A DNA stretch of 13,145 bases, taken from Thermoanaerobaculales bacterium (GTDB lineage Bacteria > Acidobacteriota > Thermoanaerobaculia > Thermoanaerobaculales > Sulfomarinibacteraceae). Positions 6,591 to 12,608 of this stretch are shown here, piece after piece (the stretch's first letter is position 1; every line of letters begins with the position of its first letter). The notes beneath the pieces were generated by a model. The model saw only the letters and a program-made list of their open reading frames with translations, was not told the DNA's origin and ran no database searches. The DNA lies in contig JAOZUP010000067.1 of assembly GCA_029938595.1 (NCBI GenBank), positions 1 through 13,145 of the forward strand. Direction: 5' to 3'. The position numbers and the translations under genes are program-made.

Positions 6591-6654
6591 GGTGCCTGGC
6601 ATCCCGACATGACGTTGTCCTCAACGTCATGTCGGCGTGCCTGGCATCCTCTCG
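6586..6654. repeat. Paired GTGCCTGGCATCC elements flanking a 14-bp hairpin
   Basis: GTGCCTGGCATCC occurs at 6592-6604 and again, in the same orientation, at 6637-6649. Between them 6604-6617 pairs perfectly with 6622-6635 (CCGACATGACGTTG type) around a TCCT tetraloop. A third copy of the 13-mer lies at 9063-9075. Two copies (6637 and 9063) share the extension CTCTCG, and two (6592 and 9063) share the preceding CAC-GGAG. This is REP-like. Confidence 0.8.
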
Positions 6655-6706
6655 CGGCAGCGCCTCCCCGGGGCACAATCACGGACGCGGGCACGGAAAC
6701 GGGCAG

Positions 6707-6729
6707 AGCCGCGGTCGCAGACCGCGGCT
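6707..6729 (-). terminator. Putative rarA transcription terminator hairpin
   Basis: AGCCGCGGTC (6707-6716) pairs perfectly with GACCGCGGCT (6720-6729) around a 3-nt loop, 16 bp past the rarA stop on the minus strand. The GC-rich 10-bp stem is right for an intrinsic terminator, but the following minus-strand sequence (CTGCCCGTTTCC) has only a weak T-tract. Confidence 0.5.
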
Positions 6730-6745
6730 GGCGGGCGGAGACCGG

Positions 6746-8077
6746 TCAGGGCTTCTTTGACCGCTTGGCGCGGAGCTGCCGGATCTCGGCCATTCGCTCG
6801 CGGATCCGCGCCTCCCAGCCGAACTCTGTCGGGCTGTAGAAGCGGGTGCCGACCAATTCCTCCGGCAGGCACTCGAGGTCGGCGACCGCACCCTCCTCGT
6901 CGTGGGCGTAGCGGTAGCCCTCACCGTAACCCACGCCCTTCATGAGCTCGGTTGGCGCATTGCGAATCGCCATCGGCACTGCCAGACCCGGACGCCGTCC
7001 GACCTCGCGCTTGACCTTGCCGTAGGCCGTGTAGAGTGCGTTGGACTTGGCCGCGAGGGCGAGATAGACGGCTGCTTGAGCGAGCGCAAGCTCGCATTCG
7101 GGCATACCGACATGCTCCACCGTGCGCTCGACCGCCGCCACCTGCTCGAGGGCCCGGGGGTCGGCCATACCGATGTCCTCCGAAGCCATACGCAACATCC
7201 GTCGGACCACGAAGCGTGGGTCGGCTCCCCCCTCGAGCATCCGTCCGAGCCAGTAGAGCGCCGCGTCGACATCCGAGTTGCGAACGGCCTTGTGCAGCGC
7301 CGAGATGAGGTTGTAGTGCTCCTCGCCGCCCTTGTCATAGACCGCGATCACGTTCTGCGCTACCCGTTTCACAAGCTCCCTGTCGACCCTCTCAACGCCC
7401 TCGGAACGAGCCACGGCCGCCGCCAGCTCGAGGTGATTGAGCCCCTGCCGCGCGTCGCCGGCCACGATGGTGGCGATCAGCTCGAGGGCCTCGAGCTCGA
7501 CCTTCGGGGCCACCTCGCCGAGGCCGTGTTCGCAGTCGGAGAGGGCGCTGCGGAGAATGCCGACGATCTGCTCGGGAGCTAGGGGATCGAGGATATAGAC
7601 CTTCAACCTGGACAGCAGCGCGCGGTTCAGCTCGAAAGAGGGATTTTCGGTGGTAGCACCGACCAGGACGATGTCCCCCGCCTCGACGTACGGCAGAAAG
7701 GCATCCTGCTGAGCCTTGTTGAAGCGGTGAATCTCATCGACGAAGAGCACCGTCCGACGGCCCTCGGCGCGGCGCAGGCTGCGCGCCTCGGCCATCACCG
7801 CCCTCGCCTCCTTGACCCCGGAGAGCACCGCCGAAAACGTCACCATCTCTGCGCCGGCGGCGTCTGCGAGCAGGCGGGCGATGGTCGTCTTACCGGTCCC
7901 CGGAGGGCCCCAGAAGACCATCGACGGCAGTTCCCCGTCGGCCAGGAGCGAGCGGATCACCCCGCCCTCGCCGACCAGGGCCGGCTGCCCGACCACCTCG
8001 TCGAGACTCCGCGGACGCATGCGTTCGGCGAGCGGTCCGATCGAAGGATCGTCTGGGAACAACGTCGGCTGACCCAC
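6746..8077 (-). CDS. rarA: Replication-associated recombination ATPase RarA (MgsA)
   Basis: This 443-residue AAA+ ATPase of the RarA/MgsA/WRNIP1 family acts at stalled replication forks with SSB. Visible in order are an N-terminal RPRSLDEVVGQ segment, Walker A GPPGTGKTT (57-65), Walker B VLFVDE (110-115) followed by IHRFNKAQQDAFLPYVE, the sensor-1 region GATTENPSFE (140-149), an arginine finger in LLSR (R157), and the family's C-terminal half with HYNLISALHKAVRNSD, DAALYWLGRMLEGG, RMASEDIGMADP and YGKVKREVGRRPGL. Length is typical. It starts at GTG (8077), only 3 bp after the aldolase stop, with a GAGGAG Shine-Dalgarno inside the aldolase's last codons, so translation is probably coupled. A strong hairpin follows the stop. 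Confidence 0.97.
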   Translation of the reverse strand: MGQPTLFPDDPSIGPLAERMRPRSLDEVVGQPALVGEGGVIRSLLADGELPSMVFWGPPGTGKTTIARLLADAAGAEMVTFSAVLSGVKEARAVMAEARSLRRAEGRRTVLFVDEIHRFNKAQQDAFLPYVEAGDIVLVGATTENPSFELNRALLSRLKVYILDPLAPEQIVGILRSALSDCEHGLGEVAPKVELEALELIATIVAGDARQGLNHLELAAAVARSEGVERVDRELVKRVAQNVIAVYDKGGEEHYNLISALHKAVRNSDVDAALYWLGRMLEGGADPRFVVRRMLRMASEDIGMADPRALEQVAAVERTVEHVGMPECELALAQAAVYLALAAKSNALYTAYGKVKREVGRRPGLAVPMAIRNAPTELMKGVGYGEGYRYAHDEEGAVADLECLPEELVGTRFYSPTEFGWEARIRERMAEIRQLRAKRSKKP

Positions 8078-8080
8078 GCC

Positions 8081-8638
8081 TCAGCTCCTCACCGGGGTCA
8101 GGGAGGCGGCACGTTCGAGATCGAGCATGCGCACGTACGCCTGCATCAGGGATGAGCCGACGGTCACCGCCCCGTGCCCGCAGAGAACACAGGCATTCGC
8201 CCTCTCGAGCGCATCTGCTGCGGCGCCGGCCAGGGCAGGGCTCCCCTCCACAAAGTAAGCTGCGAAGACGATCTTGCCGAGCATCCGGCCGTGATCCTCG
8301 ATGATCCGGGATCGGGGAAGACCGCCGGCGGCGTCCAACCGCAGCAGTCGCGGCGGATGGGCGTGGACCACCGCCCACACATCGGGCCGCCTACGGTAGA
8401 GCTCGAGGTGGAGGTGCACCTCGGAGGTCGCCCGTGCGGGTATCTCGGAAGCATCGACGGCGACCTCGATCAGCTCCTGGGGGTCGAGGCGACCGAGATT
8501 CGAACCGGCCGGCGTCACCAGGCACGTGGAGGCGTCGAGCCGGAGAGAGAGATTTCCTTCGCTCTCGTGCACCAATCCGGCGGCGGCGAGGCGTTCACCC
8601 GCAGCCACCAGCCGATTACGAACGTCATCCCTGCTCAT
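8081..8638 (-). CDS. Class II (zinc) aldolase family protein, FucA/AraD-like
   Basis: This 185-residue protein belongs to the class II aldolase/epimerase family. Counting from the ATG at 8638, the catalytic acid and zinc ligands fall at E73, H92, H94 and H155, the same numbers as in E. coli L-fuculose-1-phosphate aldolase (TSEVH, VVHAHPP, LCGHGAV). The ESEGNLSLR and LVTPAGSNLGRL segments match the family's N-terminal phosphate-binding region. It is somewhat shorter than FucA (about 215). It may cleave or isomerise a phosphorylated sugar or a related substrate; no sugar catabolism genes are adjacent, so the substrate is unknown. The start overlaps the upstream zinc-ribbon gene by 14 bp and the stop is 3 bp before rarA. 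The frame is open upstream of this ATG, but the alignment favours 8638 as the start. Confidence 0.88.
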   Translation of the reverse strand: MSRDDVRNRLVAAGERLAAAGLVHESEGNLSLRLDASTCLVTPAGSNLGRLDPQELIEVAVDASEIPARATSEVHLHLELYRRRPDVWAVVHAHPPRLLRLDAAGGLPRSRIIEDHGRMLGKIVFAAYFVEGSPALAGAAADALERANACVLCGHGAVTVGSSLMQAYVRMLDLERAASLTPVRS

Positions 8639-8933
8639 TGTCCGACGTTGTCGCTTCCCGCTGACGGCAGAACTCGCTGCAGAAGACCCGGTCGTCACCG
8701 CTCGACAACGCGCGCCCGGTAGGGACGAAGGTCCCGCATGAGATGCACTCCACCAGCTCCTCGACGGTTTCCCGCGGGTCGCCAGACCGCTGCGTTCGGC
8801 GCCGGCGGGCTTCGGGGGAGAATCGGCTGAAGCTGTCGGCGCCCGGAGAATTTTCGGACATTCTGCGGCCGATCGCGGCGAGGATGCGCCACGCGACGAG
8901 GAGCACGACGACGAGGAGGAGTATTCGCTGCAT
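8625..8933 (-). CDS. PP0621-like small membrane-anchored zinc-ribbon protein
   Basis: The 102-residue protein has an N-terminal hydrophobic helix (about 3-21), a basic low-complexity linker (about 23-55) and a C-terminal zinc-ribbon with CISCGTFVP (C63, C66) and FCSEFC (C85, C89). The layout of a short membrane anchor plus C-x2-CGT-x-VP and YCS-type knuckle is that of PP0621-family proteins, usually 70-100 residues, whose function is unknown. The fourth ligand, often His in that family, is Cys here. The last codons overlap the aldolase start by 14 bp, so the two are likely co-translated. A small CCAACA-AAA-TGTTGG hairpin (8947-8961) sits 13 bp upstream of the ATG, and no strong Shine-Dalgarno is seen. 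Confidence 0.75.
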   Translation of the reverse strand: MQRILLLVVVLLVAWRILAAIGRRMSENSPGADSFSRFSPEARRRRTQRSGDPRETVEELVECISCGTFVPTGRALSSGDDRVFCSEFCRQREATTSDNEQG

Positions 8934-8993
8934 GAAAGCCCTGCCACCAACAAAATGTTGGGAGGGGTCGAGTATACGCCACCATACGAATTC

Positions 8994-9215
8994 GGAATTA
9001 GGAATTAGGAATTAGGAATTCACCACGATACGGGCTGCGAGGCAAGGGCGCCTCCACTGGAGGTGCCTGGCATCCTCTCGGGAAGCGCGATGGCAAACGT
9101 GTCGCCTCGAAGCAGGAGCGCCTCACCGGAACGAGGCTCGGCCCAAAGACTCAAGACATATCCGGCGGGCGGAGACTGGAAGGCTGAAAGGCGAGCGGCA
9201 TTCCTAATTCCTAAT
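8994..9215. repeat. Intergenic repeat cluster: GGAATTA array, GTGCCTGGCATCC element, inverted TAATTCC array
   Basis: The left part is three GGAATTA units plus GGAATTC (8994-9021). The middle is an 8-bp hairpin, GCGCCTCC/GGAGGTGC (9048-9055 with 9059-9066, one G-U pair), running into GTGCCTGGCATCC (9063-9075). The right part (9193-9215) is GAGCGG then CATTCC and TAATTCC units, inverted relative to the left array and identical over 23 bp to 1036-1058. The cluster fills nearly all of the 295 bp between the TPR gene (stop at 9229) and the zinc-ribbon gene (start 8933). Confidence 0.82.
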
Positions 9216-9228
9216 CTGCGAAGCACGA

Positions 9229-9840
9229 TCAGCCGCCCTGGATTTCTTTTTCGAGGCCCGACAGATCGGGGATGTCGGGGTTCGTCCGCTTCAGCTCCTT
9301 GAGCCGCGCGAGCGCTTCAGCGGCCGCGTCGTGCTCGTGAAGGTCGAAGTTGAGGACGACAACCCTGTTGTACCAGGCTTGCCAGTGGTCGGGGGTGAGG
9401 GTAATGACCTTGTCGAGGAGCTCCAGACTCTCCTGCGGCCGCCCGAGATTCCGGTACACCACCGCCAGATCGGTCATGATGTCGGGATCGCCTGGCGACA
9501 GCACCAAGCTCTTCTCATACCATCCACTGGCTTCCTGCCAACGGCTGGCGTCGAAGTAGACGTTACCCATGGCCGCCATCAGACCGGCGTCCTCCGGGTT
9601 GTTATCGAGTAGACCCTGGATCTCGGAGACCTGCTGTCGCATTCGCTGCGCGTCAGCGCCGGAGGAATCGTCAACCGGAGGATGTCCCTCAGGAAGCGCC
9701 TCTGTCTGACCTGCCGCCGCTCCCGCGCCGAGCCGGAGAGCCTTACCCGGGGGGACCGGCTGTTGTTCGGCAAGGACATAACCGATGACGAGCCCCACCA
9801 TTAGACCGATTACCAGAGTGAACCATGGACTACGATACAT
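9229..9840 (-). CDS. Membrane-anchored TPR protein
   Basis: The 203-residue protein has an N-terminal transmembrane anchor (about 6-24, FTLVIGLMVGLVIGYVLA), a Gly/Ala/Pro-rich linker (about 28-62) and three or so tetratricopeptide repeats. Recognisable units are AGLMAAMGNVYFDASRWQEA, then PDIMTDLAVVYRNLGRPQES and HWQAWYNRVVVLNFDLHEHD. The domain is probably exposed to the periplasm. It resembles TPR modules of the CcmH/NrfG and BamD/YbgF type, but no cytochrome c maturation gene is nearby, so it is called only as a TPR scaffold. The ATG at 9840 has GGAGG (9850-9854) 9 nt upstream. It is last in the symporter unit, 68 bp after the preceding stop, and a TAATTCC array begins 13 bp past its own stop. 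Confidence 0.85.
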   Translation of the reverse strand: MYRSPWFTLVIGLMVGLVIGYVLAEQQPVPPGKALRLGAGAAAGQTEALPEGHPPVDDSSGADAQRMRQQVSEIQGLLDNNPEDAGLMAAMGNVYFDASRWQEASGWYEKSLVLSPGDPDIMTDLAVVYRNLGRPQESLELLDKVITLTPDHWQAWYNRVVVLNFDLHEHDAAAEALARLKELKRTNPDIPDLSGLEKEIQGG

Positions 9841-9908
9841 GCTGAACTTCCTCCATCAATGGCCTGAGAATTTCAGACCGGGAACAGGAGCGGGAACGAT
9901 ACCACGAA

Positions 9909-10625
9909 CTACTCTTGATCCTCGCTGACCTTGCTCGCCGTCCAGTTTCCCCGCGACGGAAGGCCGCTGGCCAGCTGGGTCGCCTCCCAGTTTCCCTGCA
10001 GCCTGAGGTTGTCGCCCCGGCCCACGAGACGGCCGTAGAAGATGGCGGCGAACCCGATCTGCGAGTCGATCCGTTCCAGGCGCACCTTACCCGCGACGAA
10101 GGTACCGCGGAAGGATCCGGTGAAACCACCGGAGAGTGCATAGGTGCCGGCGACCAGGGTGCCCTGCTGCTGCAGATAGGCGAGACCGTCGTGACCCGGC
10201 TCCACGATCAACCGCCAGGTGCCATTGAGCGGCTCCTCGGCCGCACCGACCGCGGCGTCGAGGCGCCCGACCTCGACTTCGATCGCCGCCAGCATCTCTC
10301 GATTCTCGAGCATCGAACGCCGAAGCTGTTGGGACATCGAGAGCGCTGTCAGGAGCGTGGCCTCGACCTGCCGAAGCTCTTCGTCCCGGAGGCGCAGGCT
10401 GTCGACGGTCTCGCCCTCGCTCTGCGCCCGCAGGAGGCCCCCCGACTGCTGCTCCAACCGCGCCCACGACTCGCGCAGCTCCTCGCGCAGCTCGGCCATG
10501 TCCCGGATCTGCCCCGCAAGCAGAGTCTCGCGGATCCTGGCCTGCCCCCGCAGGCTGTCGGCCACCTGGGCGTCCACCGACACCGACGCAAGGAGCGTGA
10601 TCAGAAGGACAACGAGGCCTCTCAT
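9909..10625 (-). CDS. Secreted coiled-coil protein with novel C-terminal beta-rich domain
   Basis: From the ATG at 10625 the protein is 238 residues. It has a cleavable signal peptide (MRGLVVLLITLLASVSVDA, then Q), a long Glu/Arg/Leu-rich helical or coiled-coil segment (about 25-125), and a Gly/Thr-rich C-terminal domain (about 133-232). That domain has three G-x-W strands (W137, W213, W228) and alternating hydrophobic strands such as GTLVAGTYAL and GSFRGTFVAGKVRLERID. I do not recognise the C-terminal domain; the strand pattern suggests a small beta-barrel or sandwich exported to the periplasm. A longer frame exists upstream (to 10679), but the signal peptide and the Shine-Dalgarno at 10632-10638 select this start. 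The start ATG overlaps the symporter's TGA (ATGA), so expression is probably coupled to the transporter. Confidence 0.82.
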   Translation of the reverse strand: MRGLVVLLITLLASVSVDAQVADSLRGQARIRETLLAGQIRDMAELREELRESWARLEQQSGGLLRAQSEGETVDSLRLRDEELRQVEATLLTALSMSQQLRRSMLENREMLAAIEVEVGRLDAAVGAAEEPLNGTWRLIVEPGHDGLAYLQQQGTLVAGTYALSGGFTGSFRGTFVAGKVRLERIDSQIGFAAIFYGRLVGRGDNLRLQGNWEATQLASGLPSRGNWTASKVSEDQE

Positions 10626-11848
10626 GACGAACCTCCTTCGAATCGATTGATGATCGCCGTACCCACGAGGTCGCTCCAAACATTGGTCGCAGTACGCATC
10701 ATGTCGAGCACACGGTCAATCGCAATGATCGTGCCGATACCCTCGAGGGGCAATCCCACGGCCTGCAGGACTACCACCAGCATCACCAGCCCGGCCATCG
10801 GGATTCCCGCCGCACCCACCGATGCAAGGAGCGCGGTCACCAACACCAGCGCTTGCTGGCCCAACCCGAGATCGACACCGTACATCTGGGCGATGGTCAA
10901 GGCCGCCACCGCTTCGTAAAGCGCTGTGCCGTCCATGTTGACGGTTGCGCCGAGGGGCAGCACGAAGCTCGTCACACCGCGGCGGTTGCCGGCTTCCTCC
11001 GAACACTCCATGCTCAGCGGCAGCGTCGCCGATGAGGAGGCGGTGGAAAAGGCGGTAGCAATAGCCGGCGCCATTTTGCGCGCGTAGACGAGGGGCTGTC
11101 GCCGCCCGAGCACCCATAGGATCGTGGGCAGGGTAACGGTTGCGTGGATCAGGAGGCCCGCACCAACGGTCACGAAGTAATAGCGCATATCCCAGATGAT
11201 CCCCGGACCGCTACGCGCCACCTCGCGCGCGAGCAGAGCGAAGATTCCCACTGGCGCGAGCTTGACGATGGCAAGGGTCAGCGCCTGGATGATCTCGAGG
11301 ATGCCGTCCACCACTCGTTGTACGGCGTCCACGTTGGGTCCGTTGAGGCGGGTCAGAAAGAGCCCGAAGAGGATGGCAAAGACGATTACCGGCAGCACCT
11401 CGCCCGCAGCCATCGCGGCCACGATGTTGTCGGGAACCATCCGCAGAAGGAACTCGGGAAGGGTCTGGGTGGCAGTGGAGAATCCCTCCGGAAGGTGCTC
11501 GGTCCCGGCGAGGTTGAGGTGGGCGCCCGGATGGATGATGTTGACGAGGGTGAGGCCGACGGTGATCGCAAGGGTGGTCGAAACGGTGTAGTAGATCACG
11601 GTACGGATGCCTACCCGGCCCACCGAACGGGCGTTGCCGAGGCTCGCGATACCGCTCACCAACGAGGTGAAGATGAGCGGGATGATGATCATCTTCAGTA
11701 GGCTCAGAAAAAGATCGCCGAGGAAACCGATGCTCTCAGCCGCCGCCGGCGCCAGCCAACCGAACACAACGCCTGCGACGAGGGCGAAGAGCACCTGCCA
11801 GTGAAGTTTGAGATACCAGGGTCGAGTATTCGCGCTGTTGTCGCCCAT
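10622..11848 (-). CDS. Dicarboxylate/amino acid:cation symporter (DAACS, GltP/DctA-like)
   Basis: This 408-residue polytopic inner-membrane transporter belongs to the glutamate/dicarboxylate family. Visible are the serine-rich hairpin FSTASSSATLP (267-277), the NMDGT sodium/substrate motif (304-308), the second re-entrant hairpin SVGAAGIPMAG (343-353), and the TM8 binding helix with D378, D382, R385, T386 and N389. Their spacing equals D390/D394/R397/T398/N401 of the archaeal homologue GltPh. The arginine equivalent to R397 supports an acidic substrate such as glutamate, aspartate or a C4-dicarboxylate; the sequence does not separate these. The ATG at 11848 has GGAGGG upstream with short spacing (core GGAG about 5 nt away). 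It is followed, with a 4-bp overlap, by the secreted coiled-coil gene. Confidence 0.95.
   Translation of the reverse strand: MGDNSANTRPWYLKLHWQVLFALVAGVVFGWLAPAAAESIGFLGDLFLSLLKMIIIPLIFTSLVSGIASLGNARSVGRVGIRTVIYYTVSTTLAITVGLTLVNIIHPGAHLNLAGTEHLPEGFSTATQTLPEFLLRMVPDNIVAAMAAGEVLPVIVFAILFGLFLTRLNGPNVDAVQRVVDGILEIIQALTLAIVKLAPVGIFALLAREVARSGPGIIWDMRYYFVTVGAGLLIHATVTLPTILWVLGRRQPLVYARKMAPAIATAFSTASSSATLPLSMECSEEAGNRRGVTSFVLPLGATVNMDGTALYEAVAALTIAQMYGVDLGLGQQALVLVTALLASVGAAGIPMAGLVMLVVVLQAVGLPLEGIGTIIAIDRVLDMMRTATNVWSDLVGTAIINRFEGGSS
10632..10638 (-). promoter_or_regulatory. Shine-Dalgarno AAGGAGG deciding the start of the secreted coiled-coil gene
   Basis: Minus-strand AAGGAGG lies 6 nt before the ATG at 10625, inside the symporter's last codons. 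It favours the start that gives a signal peptide over the longer frame. Confidence 0.75.
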
Positions 11849-11931
11849 TCACCCTCCGCGTATCGCGTTGCAGCAGAGGATACCATCCGTGCTGATTGCG
11901 GCGGCAATTTTTGCTGCGGAAAATCACGAAA

Positions 11932-11991
11932 GGGAGGGGATAAACCCCTCCCCTACAAAGAAAACCGTAGGGGCGGGGTTTATCCCCGCCC
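11932..11991. repeat. Inverted pair of GGGNGGGG-ATAAA-CCCCNCCC hairpins
   Basis: Hairpin one is GGGAGGGG / CCCCTCCC (11932-11952). Hairpin two is GGGCGGGG / CCCCGCCC (11971-11991). Extended by CTAC/GTAG, the two 25-bp units (11932-11956 and 11967-11991) are inverted copies, identical at 23 of 25 positions, around an A-rich 10-bp spacer. The two differences (A/T in the first, C/G in the second) face each other within each hairpin, so pairing is kept. This is a REPIN-like arrangement. It sits upstream of the symporter and about 70 bp past the carD stop. Confidence 0.85.
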
Positions 11992-12019
11992 GTCCAATGA
12001 GTGTTTTTGCATGAGTCTG

Positions 12020-12051
12020 AGCTAATAGCTAATTGCTAACAGCTAATGGCT
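12020..12051. repeat. AGCTAAT heptamer array downstream of carD
   Basis: The units are AGCTAAT (12020-12026), AGCTAAT (12027-12033), TGCTAAC (12034-12040), AGCTAAT (12041-12047) and GGCT. The period is 7 bp, and the array ends 10 bp from the carD stop codon. Confidence 0.8.
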
Positions 12052-12061
12052 GGGTCCGACC

Positions 12062-12580
12062 CTACTCGTCATCCTGCTTGACGACGTTTCCGAGGGCGTC
12101 CTCCACCCGCTGCTCGACCTTTTCCGGGGTCTGGCCCTCCACCTCGGCGACCTCGAAGACAAGCAACTGGCGGGCGTGATCGTACATCTTGCGCTCCCGA
12201 AAACTGAGAGTCTTGCGGCCAGCCACCTCGGCCAGGCACAGGAGCACGTCGACGATCTCGTCCAGCTCTCCGGTCTTGATCCGCTCGAGGTTGGCCCGAT
12301 AACGGTCCTTCCAATCCTCGGCATTGTCGCTCTCAGAACTCTTGAGCCGCCGCATCGCCCGCCGTGCGAGCTTCTTCTCCGCGAGCGGCCGCAGACCAAC
12401 CCGCTCGGAGTTGGTGATCGGCACCATGACCTTCGATTCAGAGCTGACGAGGCGCAGGTGGTAGCACTTCATCTTGGTGCCGGCGAGGACCTCGTTGGAG
12501 ATGCTCTCAACGGTCGAAAGGCCCTGGCTTGGGTATACCACCTTGTCGCCGACCTTGAACTGCACTCCCTCCCCTTTCAT
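12062..12580 (-). CDS. carD: CarD family transcriptional regulator
   Basis: The 172-residue protein has an N-terminal CarD/TRCF RNA-polymerase-interacting domain (FKVGDKVVYPSQGLSTVESI, then CYHLRLVSSESKVMVPI and ERVGLRPL) and a helical C-terminal DNA-binding domain with WKDRYRANLERIKTGELDEI, LLCLAEVA, LSFRERKMYDHARQLLVFEVA. CarD binds the RNA polymerase beta subunit and stabilises open complexes at rRNA and other promoters. Length is typical. The start is ambiguous. The ATG at 12580 has no Shine-Dalgarno, while the GTG at 12565 follows AAGGGGAGGGA and gives a protein beginning MQFKVGDKVVYP, the usual CarD N-terminus. I keep the longer limit but favour 12565. It lies 28 bp after the DUF4126 gene on the same strand and is probably co-transcribed with it. 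Confidence 0.95.
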   Translation of the reverse strand: MKGEGVQFKVGDKVVYPSQGLSTVESISNEVLAGTKMKCYHLRLVSSESKVMVPITNSERVGLRPLAEKKLARRAMRRLKSSESDNAEDWKDRYRANLERIKTGELDEIVDVLLCLAEVAGRKTLSFRERKMYDHARQLLVFEVAEVEGQTPEKVEQRVEDALGNVVKQDDE

Positions 12581-12608
12581 GAACGATTCAGCTTAGCACG
12601 GAATTTTG

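Noticed and set aside
6239..6694. Long open frames on both strands of the gene-free region
   Set aside because: Translations are Arg/Ser/Pro/Ala-rich without domains, frames overlap on both strands, starts come from the ATG within the repeat GGATGCCAGGCAC, and no ribosome-binding site supports them; this is typical of GC-rich noncoding DNA.
8081..8953. Longer aldolase frame extending upstream to 8953
   Set aside because: The extra N-terminus is Ser/Pro/Arg low complexity, overlaps the zinc-ribbon gene almost completely, and the FucA residue numbering fits the ATG at 8638 exactly.
9915..10919. 334-residue plus-strand open frame opposite the secreted coiled-coil and symporter genes
   Set aside because: It is antisense to two well-supported genes and its translation has no recognisable domain; long antisense frames are common at high GC.
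962..12051. CRISPR array
   Set aside because: The repeats are 7-8 bp units without spacers of constant length, and no cas gene is present.
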